Shown one piece after another: positions 41,020 to 50,429 of a stretch of DNA of 64,000 nt. A program made the position numbers and the translations under genes. The notes under the pieces are model-generated. The model had not been told where the DNA came from. It ran no database searches and saw only the letters and a program-made list of their open reading frames with translations. The stretch covers positions 558,001-622,000 of the forward strand of contig CBDDHB010000003.1 in the NCBI GenBank assembly GCA_965228165.1, in the 5' to 3' direction. Position 1 is the stretch's first letter; each line of letters begins with the position of its first letter. Origin of the DNA: Oleispirillum sp965228165 (GTDB lineage: Bacteria; Pseudomonadota; Alphaproteobacteria; Rhodospirillales; Rhodospirillaceae).

Positions 41020-42821
41020 AGGACGCCCCCAAGGCCCCGCGCGAGACGGTGCTGACCGAAGCGCTGCATCTGATCGCCGAAGGCGGCGCGGAATCGATTT
41101 CGTTCGACGTATTCGACACCATGCTCTCGCGCCGCTGCACCGACCCGAACGGCGTGTTCGAACGCGCTTTCCAGCTTGCCCCGGTCTCCAGCCGAAGCCC
41201 CGGCCACGCCGAAGCGTTCGTCCAACATCGGCGGATCGCCGAAAACGCGGCGCGCAAGGCGGCTTTTGCTAAGCATGGCTCCCCCGAGGTCGGCATCGCC
41301 GAGATTTATGCCCGTTTTCCCTGTCGGTTATTCGGCATCGATCGCCCGGAGTCTCTGATCGCGGCGGAAACCCGCGCCGAGGAAGACCTTTGCCACGCCG
41401 ACCCCGACATCCTGCGGCTGTTCGACGCGGCCCAAGAACGGGGACTGCGGGTCGGATTCCTCTCCGACACCTATTGGAGCGGGGAGCAAATCGCGGCGCT
41501 GCTGCGCATCGGCCTTCCCGGCCGGGACTGGGATTTTCTCTATGCCTCGTCCGATCACCGCGTCGGCAAGGGGAACGGACTGTTCGACCTGTACCTGCGG
41601 CAACAAAAGCTCTCCGCCACCGCCGCCCTGCACATCGGCGACAACCCCGCCAGCGACGTACACAGCGCCCGCCGATTGGGCATCCGCGCCCTGCACGCCC
41701 CGCAATGCGATGTGGCGCTGGCGGCGATCCTGTCGCGGGAAGACGCGGTGTTCCGCTCCGCCTGCGCGGCGACCGCCCCGGCGATGCGCCTCGACCGGGG
41801 CGCGCGGACCCTGCGGCGGAAAGTCCTCGCCGGTCTGGAGATGCCGGACGCCGCCTTCGCCTACGGAGCGCGCGTCATCGGGCCGGTGCTGACGGCCTTC
41901 ACCGACTTCGCCGCCGCCCGCGCGACGGAAATCGGCAGCATCCCTGGTCGGAAGGCGGCCGTCGTCTTCATCGCCCGCGACGGCTTCCTGCCCCACGCGG
42001 TCTGGGCGGCGTGCGGCCATCCCGCCGCCGCCTATGTCGAGGTCAACCGCCGCACCGCCCTGCTTTCGGCGGCGGACGATGCCCGCGCCATGGCGGAATT
42101 CTTCTGCCGCATCGACGGGCTAGACCTTGATTCCGCAAGAAATTTCCTCAAACGAGACACGCCGCGCCTGCGCAAGTACTTCGCCCGCGCCGAAGACGGC
42201 ATCGTCGATGGCGCCGGTTTCGCCGCCGATCTGCCCCATCTGCTGACCAGAAGGGAACTGGCGACGCTGGCGCGCGAAGGACGGCAGCGCCTGCTCGCCC
42301 ATCTGCGGCGCGAGATTCCGGATTTCGACGCCTGCACCGACCTCGTCCTGGTGGATCTCGGCTATTCGGGGACGGTGCAGAAGGCGCTGCGCCGCGTCTT
42401 CGATCTCGCAGGCCTGTCGCACCGCCTTCACGGCATCTACCTGATCTCCGTCGACGAGGATATCGCCGCGATCGGCGCACCCGACACCGCCACCGGCCTG
42501 ATTTCCGGAACGGTGCTTCTGCCCGCGCCGCGCCATGCGCTCCTCTCCAACATCGCGATCCTGGAACAGATCAGCTCCGCGCCCTGCGGCTCGGTCGGCG
42601 GCTACGACAAGGATGGCGGAGCGCTCCGCGAAACCGACTCGCGCCCCCCGAACAGACCGCCCTGTGCGCCCGCATCCGCGACGGCGCGGTCGCCTATGCC
42701 GCGCGGGCGGCGCGGATGCGCCCGGAAACGCCGCCACCCGACGCGACCGCCGCCGCCTGGGCGACCGCCGGACTTGGGCGCGCTCTGCTTCTGCCCACCG
42801 ACGACGAACTGGAACTCCTGA
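41016..42821 (+). CDS. Large HAD-type protein, first part, frameshifted
   Basis: Residues about 25-235 form a haloacid dehalogenase-like domain: SISFDVFDTMLSRR has the nucleophile DxD-like motif, LRVGFLSDTYWSGEQ motif II, and LHIGDNPASDVHSARRLG the motif IV region. Residues about 280-530 (VVFIARDGFLPHAVWAA, YVEVNRRTALLSAADDARA, LVDLGYSGTVQKALRRVFDLAG) match the C-terminal region of large HAD proteins found in glycan and glycosyltransferase clusters. The frame is lost in the C6 run at 42644-42649; one more C continues into the frame of 42650-43357. Codons after 42649 in this frame are not native. It may act with the radical SAM protein on a surface glycan or on flagellin; that is inference. 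Confidence 0.75.
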   Translation: MKDAPKAPRETVLTEALHLIAEGGAESISFDVFDTMLSRRCTDPNGVFERAFQLAPVSSRSPGHAEAFVQHRRIAENAARKAAFAKHGSPEVGIAEIYARFPCRLFGIDRPESLIAAETRAEEDLCHADPDILRLFDAAQERGLRVGFLSDTYWSGEQIAALLRIGLPGRDWDFLYASSDHRVGKGNGLFDLYLRQQKLSATAALHIGDNPASDVHSARRLGIRALHAPQCDVALAAILSREDAVFRSACAATAPAMRLDRGARTLRRKVLAGLEMPDAAFAYGARVIGPVLTAFTDFAAARATEIGSIPGRKAAVVFIARDGFLPHAVWAACGHPAAAYVEVNRRTALLSAADDARAMAEFFCRIDGLDLDSARNFLKRDTPRLRKYFARAEDGIVDGAGFAADLPHLLTRRELATLAREGRQRLLAHLRREIPDFDACTDLVLVDLGYSGTVQKALRRVFDLAGLSHRLHGIYLISVDEDIAAIGAPDTATGLISGTVLLPAPRHALLSNIAILEQISSAPCGSVGGYDKDGGALRETDSRPPNRPPCAPASATARSPMPRGRRGCARKRRHPTRPPPPGRPPDLGALCFCPPTTNWNS

Positions 42822-43357
42822 CGCCGTTGCGGCACGACGTCAATCTGGGAACCCAGGACGTGGCGGACATGGCCGACTCCCGGACGGCGCGAGACCTTCT
42901 GGACGCCCGGTCCCTGCCCACCGCCCTCGCCCCGCGCATTCCGCCGATGTGGATGGCGGGCAGCCTGGCCCATGTCTCTCCGGCGCACGGAGCGCTCTAT
43001 GCCATCGCCGCGCTCGGCCACCTGCCGGAAGCGTCGCTCGCCGACGCGGCGGTGGCGGAGGTCGCGATCGTCGTCACCGAGGCGCGGAGCAATCGCGGCT
43101 TCCCGGTCAAGGTCGCGGCGATGCGCGGCGCCTTCGGGGAACTGCGCATCCGCGTGCCGCTGCCCCAATCCCTGGAGGCCGGTCTGGTCGCCTTCCCCGC
43201 CGCGACCCTGCCGCCGAGCGGCAGGATACATGGGCCATTCCTGTCCCTCGGCGACGGCGCGCGACAGGCCGTCGCCAAGGCGATTCCCGCCCGCCTGCCG
43301 CCCGACGCGCTGACCGGGGCGGCCCGCGCCGCGCCGGGGTCAGCTCCTTCGGCTTGA
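42650..43357 (+). CDS. Large HAD-type protein, C-terminal part after the frameshift
   Basis: Following one added C, the HAD protein continues EQTALCARIRDGAVAYAARAARM and then LLLPTDDELELLTPLRHDVNLGTQDVADM, the conserved region seen at the end of such HAD proteins. The final part (FPVKVAAMRGAFGELRIRVPLP, IHGPFLSLGDGARQAVAKAI) looks like a beta-rich end domain. The frame stops at 43357, where the DNA already encodes, in another frame, the end of a KS domain. The first ATG inside this piece is at 42716. Confidence 0.65.
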   Translation, partial: EQTALCARIRDGAVAYAARAARMRPETPPPDATAAAWATAGLGRALLLPTDDELELLTPLRHDVNLGTQDVADMADSRTARDLLDARSLPTALAPRIPPMWMAGSLAHVSPAHGALYAIAALGHLPEASLADAAVAEVAIVVTEARSNRGFPVKVAAMRGAFGELRIRVPLPQSLEAGLVAFPAATLPPSGRIHGPFLSLGDGARQAVAKAIPARLPPDALTGAARAAPGSAPSA

Positions 43358-46300
43358 GCGGCATCAACGTCCATGTCGTCCTCGAAGCCGCGCCGCCCGC
43401 GCCGCCCGCGCCGTCCCCTTCCGGGTGGTGCGTCGTCGGCGTCTCGGCGTCGGACCCGGAGCGCCTGCGCGCCGCCGCCGCCGCCTATCTGGCGGGGGCC
43501 GACCTGTCCTGGCCCGGCGACGTCCCCGCACGCCGGGTTCATCTGCCGCCGACGCCCTTCGCCCGCATCCCCTGCCGCCCCGATTTCTCCCGCCGCGCGG
43601 CGGCGACGCGGTCCCACGGCCCCCTCGGCGCGGCGACGCCGACGCAAAACGGCTGGGCGCTTTCCTTCGACGTTCACCACCCCGCGTACTGGCCGATCGC
43701 CGAACACCGGCTGGAGGGACGTCCGACCCTGGTCGGCATGGCGCTGCCCGGCCTCGCCGCCGCCGCCCGGGCGGCGGGACTGGGAGAGGTCGCCCTCCGC
43801 GACGTCCGCTGGCTGCGCCCCCTGCGCCCGGACGAGATCGCGCCGGGCGGCGCCAGCCTGGAGATCGACGCGACGGGAGGGTCCCTCTCGCTGACCCTGG
43901 GCGGACGCCGCGCCGACGGTCGGGGCGGCTGGCGGACCTTCGCCGAGGCGACGCTGGTCCCGCGCGGCGACCTAGGCAAGGTGGACGTCGCCGCCCTGCG
44001 GACGCGCTGCGCGCGGGCGAAGCCGACGACCGCGCCCGCATCCCACGGCCCCCTGACGGTGAGCTCCCGCTGGGACTGCCTGACCGGCCTGTGGACGACG
44101 CCGGACGAAGGCGAAATCATGGCGGAATTGCGGTCTTCCGAAGGCGACGACCCGGCCTTGCTGGACGTCGCCGCCAGCCTGGTTCTCGACCGCGCCGGAC
44201 GGGTTCCCGCCGGGTGCGACTCCCTGTCCGTCGCCCTGCCCCTGCCGCCGCGCGTCGCCGCCCACGCGGTGCGGCGCGAGGTCTCCGCCGAGCGGCTGAT
44301 CGCCGACGTCACCCTGTTCGATCCCGCCGACGGCCGCGTCCTCGCCGCGTTGCGCGGCCTGCGCTTCGCCAGCCTCGGCCCGGCGCGGCGGGAGCCGCCC
44401 CTGGCGCTGCCGGTCTGGACCGAGGCCCCGCCGCCCGCCGGAGCGCGGCCGGAGCGCATCCTGCTGATCGGCGACGGCGCGGCGGTGGACCCCATCGCCC
44501 GCGCCCTCGACGCGGCGGGGCTGCTGGCCGGACGCGCCGACGCGGCGGACGCGGCGGCGGTGGCGGCGGCCACCGACATCCTGCTGGTTCCGGACACCCG
44601 GCGCGACCCCTTCGCCGCCTGCGTCGGTCTGCTGCGCGGGGTGATGCGCGGCCTGCGGGGCAAGCTGCGGGTTCTGGCGGTCGCGCCCCGCGCCTATGGG
44701 CTGGACGGCGAACCCGTCGATCCCGATGCCGCCCTGGTTCCCGGCGCGGTCCTGGCCGCCGCGTGGGAGGAACCGCTGCTCGCCCTGCGCTATCTGGACA
44801 TCGACGAACCCCCGTCCGCTGCGGAGATCGCGGCGGAGTTCGCCGCCTTCGGATCGCCCGGCCCGGCCCCGGTGGCGATGCTGCGGCGGGGCCGCCGTTA
44901 TGTCCGCGCCCTGGTTCCGGCGGCGGAGGCGGCGGAGGCCGCCGCCCGCTGGCCGTCCTCGGGCTGCTGCGTCGTCACCGGCGGCCTGGGCGGCATCGCC
45001 CTGTCCCTGGCCGAGAACTTCGCCGCCGGGGGACGGGTGGCTCTGGCCCTGATCGGTCGCCAGGGCCGCGTCGTCGGCGACGACGCGGAGGCGACGGCGC
45101 GCGCCCGCCGCCTTTCCGAACTGACGGACAAGGGCGTCCGCCACCGCGCCTATGCCTGCGACGTCGCCGACCCGGCGGCCCTGGCCGCCTGCCTGGAGCG
45201 CATCCGCGCCGAGATGGGGCCGATCGCCGCGATCGTCCACGCCGCCGGGGTGGCCGACGGCGGCTTCCTCGCCACCCGTTCCGACGCCGAGATGGCCGCC
45301 GTGCTCGCCCCCAAGCTGGAGGGCGCGCGCCACCTCGACCGCCTGACCCGCGACGATCCGCTGCAAGCCTTCGTCATCTTCGGCTCGCTGACCGGACTGG
45401 TCGGCGCGCCGGGTCAGACCGCCTATGCCGCCGCCAACGCCTGGGCCGACGCCTTCGCCCTGTGGCGGCGCGCCGAGGGACGTCCCGCCCTGGCGATCGA
45501 TTGGTGCCGCATCGCCGAGGTCGGCATGGGGGCGCGGTCGAAGATTCCGGCGATGGCGGAGACCACGATTTCCCCCGCCGAGGCGGCGCGGGTCTGGCGA
45601 CGGGCGATCGCCCTGGACGCGGCGCAGGCGGTGGTGGCCGATCCGGGATTCGCCGCGCCGCCGGAGCTTCCGTCGTCCCAGGAAACGCCGCCGCCCGCCG
45701 CCGCCCAGGCCCCCGGCAGGGTTCTGGACTCCGCCGTCGCAACGATCTGGGCCGAGGTTCTGGGCTATCCCTCGGTGGCGGCGGACGACGATTTCTTCGC
45801 CCTGGGCGGCGATTCGATCTCGGGCATGCAGATCGTCGATCGCATCGTCCGCGACCTCGGCCTCGCCGCCACCCTGCCCGACCTGTTGGGCGCGGCGACC
45901 CCCGCCGGGCTCGCCCGCATCCTGCGCGACAAGGCCGCCCCCGCCGCGACGCCGCGCGCCGCGCCGCCGGCCGCCGATTATCCGGTCGGCTGGGAGCAGT
46001 TGGACGTTCTCCTCTCCGAAGAGTCCGCCGAGATGGGAACCGCCTTCAACCTGCCCAATCTGATCGTCCTGCCCGCCGATCTCGACCCGGAACGGCTGGA
46101 GACGGCGGCGAACGCGCTGGTCGCCCGCCACGAGATCCTCCGCACCCGCCTCTACCGCGACGGCGACGACTGGCGCATGGAAGTCCTTCCGCCCCGACCG
46201 GTGGCGCTGCCGACGGTGGACCTGCGGGACGCGGCCGACCCCATCGCCGCCTGCCGCGTCCGCCCCTTCGACCTGCGTTCCGGGCCGCCGGTGCGGCTGG

Positions 46301-46605
46301 AACGGGTCCGCCTGCGCGACGGACAGGCCCTGTTCATCGACCTCCACCACGCCCTGGCCGACGGCCTGACCATCGAGCTGCTGGCGGGCGACCTCGCCCG
46401 GCTGTGCGCGGGGGAAACCCTTCCCCCCCCCTCGACCGGCAGTTCAAGGATTACGCCTGGTGGAGCCGCCAGACGGACAACGCCCGCCAGCGCGCGGAAG
46501 ACCGCGACTATTGGCTGTCGCGTTTCGCCGGGGCGTTGCCCAGGCTCGACCTGCCCGCCGACCGCCGACGCCCGAAGGTTCACACCTGGCGCGGCGACAC
46601 CGTGA
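43306..46605 (+). CDS. Hybrid PKS-NRPS, part 1: KS tail, DH, KR, carrier, first half of C
   Basis: The frame opens with GGPRRAGVSSFGLSGINVHV, the last residues of a ketosynthase, without the rest of the KS and without a start codon. A dehydratase follows (AEHRLEGRPTLVG with the catalytic His; DPALLDVAASLV with the catalytic Asp), then a ketoreductase (VVTGGLGGIALSLAENFAAGG for NADPH; FGSLTGLVGAPGQTAYAAAN with Ser and Tyr). A carrier protein (DDDFFALGGDSISGMQIVDRI) and the first half of a condensation domain (FIDLHHALADGLTIELL, HHxxxDG) complete it. There is no acyltransferase. The C9 run at 46423-46431 breaks the frame, which then stops at 46605; the domain continues in the next entry. Confidence 0.8.
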   Translation, partial: RADRGGPRRAGVSSFGLSGINVHVVLEAAPPAPPAPSPSGWCVVGVSASDPERLRAAAAAYLAGADLSWPGDVPARRVHLPPTPFARIPCRPDFSRRAAATRSHGPLGAATPTQNGWALSFDVHHPAYWPIAEHRLEGRPTLVGMALPGLAAAARAAGLGEVALRDVRWLRPLRPDEIAPGGASLEIDATGGSLSLTLGGRRADGRGGWRTFAEATLVPRGDLGKVDVAALRTRCARAKPTTAPASHGPLTVSSRWDCLTGLWTTPDEGEIMAELRSSEGDDPALLDVAASLVLDRAGRVPAGCDSLSVALPLPPRVAAHAVRREVSAERLIADVTLFDPADGRVLAALRGLRFASLGPARREPPLALPVWTEAPPPAGARPERILLIGDGAAVDPIARALDAAGLLAGRADAADAAAVAAATDILLVPDTRRDPFAACVGLLRGVMRGLRGKLRVLAVAPRAYGLDGEPVDPDAALVPGAVLAAAWEEPLLALRYLDIDEPPSAAEIAAEFAAFGSPGPAPVAMLRRGRRYVRALVPAAEAAEAAARWPSSGCCVVTGGLGGIALSLAENFAAGGRVALALIGRQGRVVGDDAEATARARRLSELTDKGVRHRAYACDVADPAALAACLERIRAEMGPIAAIVHAAGVADGGFLATRSDAEMAAVLAPKLEGARHLDRLTRDDPLQAFVIFGSLTGLVGAPGQTAYAAANAWADAFALWRRAEGRPALAIDWCRIAEVGMGARSKIPAMAETTISPAEAARVWRRAIALDAAQAVVADPGFAAPPELPSSQETPPPAAAQAPGRVLDSAVATIWAEVLGYPSVAADDDFFALGGDSISGMQIVDRIVRDLGLAATLPDLLGAATPAGLARILRDKAAPAATPRAAPPAADYPVGWEQLDVLLSEESAEMGTAFNLPNLIVLPADLDPERLETAANALVARHEILRTRLYRDGDDWRMEVLPPRPVALPTVDLRDAADPIAACRVRPFDLRSGPPVRLERVRLRDGQALFIDLHHALADGLTIELLAGDLARLCAGETLPPPSTGSSRITPGGAARRTTPASARKTATIGCRVSPGRCPGSTCPPTADARRFTPGAATP

Positions 46606-47381
46606 GCTTCACCCTGCCCGAGGCCGCCGCCCACGCCCTGCGCGCCTTCGCCGCCCACCGCCGGGCGACGCCGTTCGCGGTGGTGCTGGCCGCCTGGATG
46701 GCGCTGATCCACCGCCTGACCGGGGCCGAGGACATCGTCCTTCCGGTGCCGTCCGACCGCCGCGACGACGGCGGCTTCGCGGGCGTCCCCGGGATGATGG
46801 TGTCGCTGCTGCCGCTGCGCCAGACCGTCCGCGCCGGGGACGCGGTCGGCGCGCTGATCGACCGCGTCCAGGCCGACCATGCCGAGGCGTTGCGCCACCG
46901 CGCCTACGGCCTGGGGCCGCTGCTGCGCGACCTGGCCCCGCCCGCCGCGCCCGACCGCACCCTGCTGTCCGAGGTGACGCTGTCCTACATGAATTTCGCG
47001 CAAGGCTCCGGCGGCGACGCCCCGACGCTGATCGGGCTGACCCGCGAATCCTGCAAGAACGACCTGTCGATCTTCGTCCGCGACCTGCCCGACCGGATTT
47101 CGGTCTCCCTGGAATACTACGCCGACCTGTTCGACCGGGCGCGGATCGAGCGCCTGGGACGGAGCTTCGCCGTCCTTCTCGACGCCCTGATCGCCGCGCC
47201 GCCGGAGGCCACGATCGGCGGCCTGCCCCTGCTGCCGCCGGACGAAGCGGCGCGGATTCGCGGATTCGAGCGCGGCGCGACGCCCCCCTGCCAACCGGAA
47301 AAGGCCTCTACGACCTGTTCCTGGAGCAGGTGGCGGCGCGTCCCGAGGCCATCGCGGTCGAGGACGAGCATACCCGCCTGA
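46431..47381 (+). CDS. Hybrid PKS-NRPS, part 2: second half of condensation domain
   Basis: The condensation domain resumes with LDRQFKDYAWWSRQTDNARQ and runs through DYWLSRFAGALPRLDLPADR, FAVVLAAWMALIHRLTGAED, PGMMVSLLPLRQTVRAGD and LSEVTLSYMNFAQGS, ending SVSLEYYADLFDRARIERL and LLPPDEAARIRGFERGAT. These are the usual C-domain C-terminal motifs. The C6 run at 47283-47288 breaks the frame again; one more C would lead on into the adenylation domain. Codons after 47288 in this frame are not native. Confidence 0.75.
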   Translation, partial: LDRQFKDYAWWSRQTDNARQRAEDRDYWLSRFAGALPRLDLPADRRRPKVHTWRGDTVSFTLPEAAAHALRAFAAHRRATPFAVVLAAWMALIHRLTGAEDIVLPVPSDRRDDGGFAGVPGMMVSLLPLRQTVRAGDAVGALIDRVQADHAEALRHRAYGLGPLLRDLAPPAAPDRTLLSEVTLSYMNFAQGSGGDAPTLIGLTRESCKNDLSIFVRDLPDRISVSLEYYADLFDRARIERLGRSFAVLLDALIAAPPEATIGGLPLLPPDEAARIRGFERGATPPCQPEKASTTCSWSRWRRVPRPSRSRTSIPA

Positions 47382-48694
47382 GCTATCGCGGCCTCGCCCG
47401 CCGCGCCAACGGCATCGCCCACGAACTTGCCGACGCGGGCGTCGGGCCGGGGGACCGGGTCGGCCTGCTGCTCGCCCGCGACGCCGACGCGGTGGCGGCG
47501 CTGGTCGGCATCGCCGCCGCCGGGGCGATCTATGTCCCCCTCGACCCCGAACACCCCGCCGAACGCCACGCGACGATCCTCGCCGACGCCGGATGCGGCA
47601 CGGTGATCGCCGACGCCGCCGGGCGGCGCGCCCTGGCGGACGGCGGGCACCGCCTGCTCGCGGCGGAGACCCTGACCCGCGCCGACGCCGATCTGCCGCC
47701 CGTCCGGCTGCCCGCATCGCCGGACGACGCCGCGCCCGAGGACCGCCCGGTCTGTCTGATGTACACCTCGGGCTCCACCGGCACGCCGAAGGGGGTGCTG
47801 GTGACGGCGCGCGGCGTGATCCGGCTGGCGACCGACGACGACTACGTCCGGATCGGCCCCGGCGACGCGGTGATGCAGACCGGCCCCCTGGCCTTCGACG
47901 CCTCCACCCTGGAAATCTGGAGCCCGCTGCTGAACGGCGCGCGGGTCTGCGTGGCGCCGCGCGAAGACCTGCTCGACCCGGCGCGCCTCGCCGCCGCGTT
48001 CCGCCGCCACCGCGCCGACGTCGCCTTCCTGACCACCAGCCTGTTCAACCGTCAGGTCGATGTCGACCCGGCCAGCTTCCGGGGTCTGCGGGGGTTCGCC
48101 AGCGGCGGCGAGGCGATGAGCGTCGAGCACGCCCGCCGCGCCGCGAAAGCCTGCCCCGGGGTCGCCTTCTTCAACGGCTACGGCCCAACCGAGAACACCA
48201 CCTTCACCACGGTGCACCGCATCCGCGCCGAAGACCTGGACGCGCCGTCGATGCCGATCGGGCGCCCCATCCCCAACACCGTGGTCAAGGTTCTCGACCC
48301 CCAGGGGGGGCCGCGCGCCGATCGGGGTCTGGGGGGAAATTCACGCCGGGGGCGACGGTCTGGCGGCGGGATACTGGAACCGCCCCGACCTGACCGCCGC
48401 CGCCTTCGTCGCCGACCCCGAGGAACCGGGGAAGCGCCTGTACAGGACCGGCGACCTGGGCCGCTGGCGCGACGACGGCCTGCTGGAATTCGGCGGTCGC
48501 CGCGACGGACAGATCAAGCTGCGCGGCGTCCGCATCGAACTGGACGAAATCGAACAGACCCTGCTGCGCCATCCCGGCGTCGGTCTGGCGGCGGCGCTGT
48601 TCCGCCGCGACGACGACGAGGGCCGGATCGTCGCCTGCCTGAAGGATGCGCCGGGCCTGCCGCCCCTGGCCGATCTGCGCGCCTGGCTGGGTGA
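47288..48694 (+). CDS. Hybrid PKS-NRPS, part 3: adenylation domain 1, N-terminal part
   Basis: After the frameshift the protein reads LPTGKGLYDLFLEQVAARPEA, LSYRGLARRANGIAHELADAGV (a1), GAIYVPLDPEHPAERH (a2), CLMYTSGSTGTPKGVLVTARGV (a3), LAFDASTLEIWSPLLNGARV (a4) and FFNGYGPTENTTFTT (a5). Read against the GrsA positions the specificity residues are D-A-L-L-A-G-G-T-F, which resembles codes for small branched residues such as Val, but I would not name the amino acid. The frame is lost at the G7 run 48304-48310. Confidence 0.75.
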   Translation: MPTGKGLYDLFLEQVAARPEAIAVEDEHTRLSYRGLARRANGIAHELADAGVGPGDRVGLLLARDADAVAALVGIAAAGAIYVPLDPEHPAERHATILADAGCGTVIADAAGRRALADGGHRLLAAETLTRADADLPPVRLPASPDDAAPEDRPVCLMYTSGSTGTPKGVLVTARGVIRLATDDDYVRIGPGDAVMQTGPLAFDASTLEIWSPLLNGARVCVAPREDLLDPARLAAAFRRHRADVAFLTTSLFNRQVDVDPASFRGLRGFASGGEAMSVEHARRAAKACPGVAFFNGYGPTENTTFTTVHRIRAEDLDAPSMPIGRPIPNTVVKVLDPQGGPRADRGLGGNSRRGRRSGGGILEPPRPDRRRLRRRPRGTGEAPVQDRRPGPLARRRPAGIRRSPRRTDQAARRPHRTGRNRTDPAAPSRRRSGGGAVPPRRRRGPDRRLPEGCAGPAAPGRSARLAG

Positions 48695-50429
48695 ACGGCT
48701 GCCCGCCGCCATGGTGCCAAGCCGGTGGTACGCCCTGCCGGAGATTCCGCTGACCCCCAACGGCAAGACCGACCGGGACGAGCTGTTGCGCCTCCTCGAC
48801 GGGATCGCCCCGCTGGGAACGGACGGCGGCGCGGACGCCGAGCCCCCCGCCGACGATGCGGAACGCCTGATCGCCGAGATTCTGTCCGAGGTTCTGGACC
48901 AGCCGGTGCAGAGCCGAAACGCCGATTTCCTCGACCTCGGCGGCCACAGCCTGCAAGCCATCCGGGTGGTCAACCGCATCGCCGAGCGCGCCGGGGTGCG
49001 CCTGAAAATGGCGGAATTCTTCGCCGCCCCCACCGTCGCCGCCCTCGCCCGCCGGATCGCCGCCGCCGGTCCCGAGGCGGCGATTCCCCAGGCCCCGAAG
49101 GCCGAGGTCTATCCCGCCAGCCACGCGCAGCAGCGGCTGTACCTGTTGCACCAGATGGACCGGGGCTCCGCCGCCTACACCATCGCCTTTGCCTTCCGCT
49201 GCACCGGCGAAATCTCCGCCCAGACCCTCGGCGAGGCGCTGCGCCGCCTGGGCGAACGGCACGAGCCCCTGCGCACCGGCTTCGAGACGGCGGACGGCCT
49301 GATCGTCCAGCGCATCGCCGCCGACGCCCCGCCCCCGGTGGCGGAGGACGACCTTCGCGCCCACCCCGACGCCGTCGGGGAAGCCCTGGCGATCGCCCGG
49401 CGCGAGGTCGCGGCGCGCTTCGACCTGGCCCACCCGCCGCTGCTGCGCGCCCGCATCATCCGCCTGCCGGGAGACGACGTCCTGGTGTTGCTGGCGCTGC
49501 ACCACATCGTCGGCGACGGCTGGTCGTCGCGCATCCTGACGCGCGAGTTGTCCGCCCTGTACGCCGCCGCCCGCGACGGCGCGGCAGCCGCGCTGCCGCC
49601 CCTGCCCATCGCCTACAAGGATTTCGCGGTCTGGCAGCGGGGCCGGGACTGGTCGGCCTCCGCCGGGTTCTGGAGGCATCGCCTGGACGGCGCGCCGGAC
49701 CGCATCGCCCTGCCCTCGGACCGCCCGGTTCCCGAGGTGCAGTCCTATCGCGGCGCGACCTGCCGCGCCGATCTGCCGCGCCCGGTCGCGGACGGCCTGC
49801 GCGCCCTGGCCCACGCCCGCCGGGCGACGATGTCCGCCGTCGGCCTGGGCCTGTTCGCCGCCCTGCTGTTCCGCCTGACCCGGCAGGCCGACATGGTGGT
49901 CGGCATGGGCGTCGCCGGACGAGACCGCGCCGAGATGGAAGGCCTGATCGGCTTTTTCGTCAACGTCCTGCCGGTGCGCCTGCGCCTCGACGCGGAGACC
50001 GAGATCGACGCCCTGATCGATCAGGCGCAGGCGGCGATCGTCGAGGCGATGGACCACCGCGACTACCCGTTCGACCTGCTGGTCCGCGACGTCGCGCCGC
50101 AGCGCCGATCCAACCGGCAGCCGCTGATCAACGTGGTGTTCGAATACCAGCGCTTCGACGCCTTGCGGTCGGATGACGGCAACGGCCTGCCGCTGCGCCG
50201 CGCCGCGCCGGATGCCCTGGACCGGCAACTGCGGCCCCTGATCGACGCCGCCGCCGCCAAGCACGACCTGATCCTGTTCTTCATCGAGGACGACGACCGC
50301 ATGGAATTCGCCATGGAATACGACACCGACATCGTCGATGCCGCCGCCGCCGAGCGCTGGCTCGACTATCTGCGGCGCGTCGCCGCGGCGGTGGCTTCGG
50401 AACCGAACCCGACGGAGACCCGGTCATGA
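48309..50429 (+). CDS. Hybrid PKS-NRPS, part 4: end of A1, carrier, second condensation domain
   Basis: Taking out one G from 48304-48310 restores RAPIGVWGEIHAGGDGLAAGYW, then RLYRTGDLGRWRDDGLLEFGGR (a7), RRDGQIKLRGVRIELDEIE (a8) and PLTPNGKTDRDELL (a10 with the catalytic Lys). A peptidyl carrier follows (ADFLDLGGHSLQAIRVVNRI), then a full condensation domain at the C-terminus (LLALHHIVGDGWSSRIL; GMGVAGRDRAEMEGLIGFFVNVLPVRL; AMDHRDYPFDLLVRDV). From 48711 the sequence has a usable ATG, but this lies inside A1. The stop overlaps the next NRPS gene by four bases (ATGA). Confidence 0.8.
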   Translation, partial: GRAPIGVWGEIHAGGDGLAAGYWNRPDLTAAAFVADPEEPGKRLYRTGDLGRWRDDGLLEFGGRRDGQIKLRGVRIELDEIEQTLLRHPGVGLAAALFRRDDDEGRIVACLKDAPGLPPLADLRAWLGERLPAAMVPSRWYALPEIPLTPNGKTDRDELLRLLDGIAPLGTDGGADAEPPADDAERLIAEILSEVLDQPVQSRNADFLDLGGHSLQAIRVVNRIAERAGVRLKMAEFFAAPTVAALARRIAAAGPEAAIPQAPKAEVYPASHAQQRLYLLHQMDRGSAAYTIAFAFRCTGEISAQTLGEALRRLGERHEPLRTGFETADGLIVQRIAADAPPPVAEDDLRAHPDAVGEALAIARREVAARFDLAHPPLLRARIIRLPGDDVLVLLALHHIVGDGWSSRILTRELSALYAAARDGAAAALPPLPIAYKDFAVWQRGRDWSASAGFWRHRLDGAPDRIALPSDRPVPEVQSYRGATCRADLPRPVADGLRALAHARRATMSAVGLGLFAALLFRLTRQADMVVGMGVAGRDRAEMEGLIGFFVNVLPVRLRLDAETEIDALIDQAQAAIVEAMDHRDYPFDLLVRDVAPQRRSNRQPLINVVFEYQRFDALRSDDGNGLPLRRAAPDALDRQLRPLIDAAAAKHDLILFFIEDDDRMEFAMEYDTDIVDAAAAERWLDYLRRVAAAVASEPNPTETRS

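Noticed and set aside
42535..43300. Upstream part of the frame that leads into the PKS
   Set aside because: Before 43306 this frame is a shadow of the HAD C-terminal coding region, so it was not counted as KS sequence.
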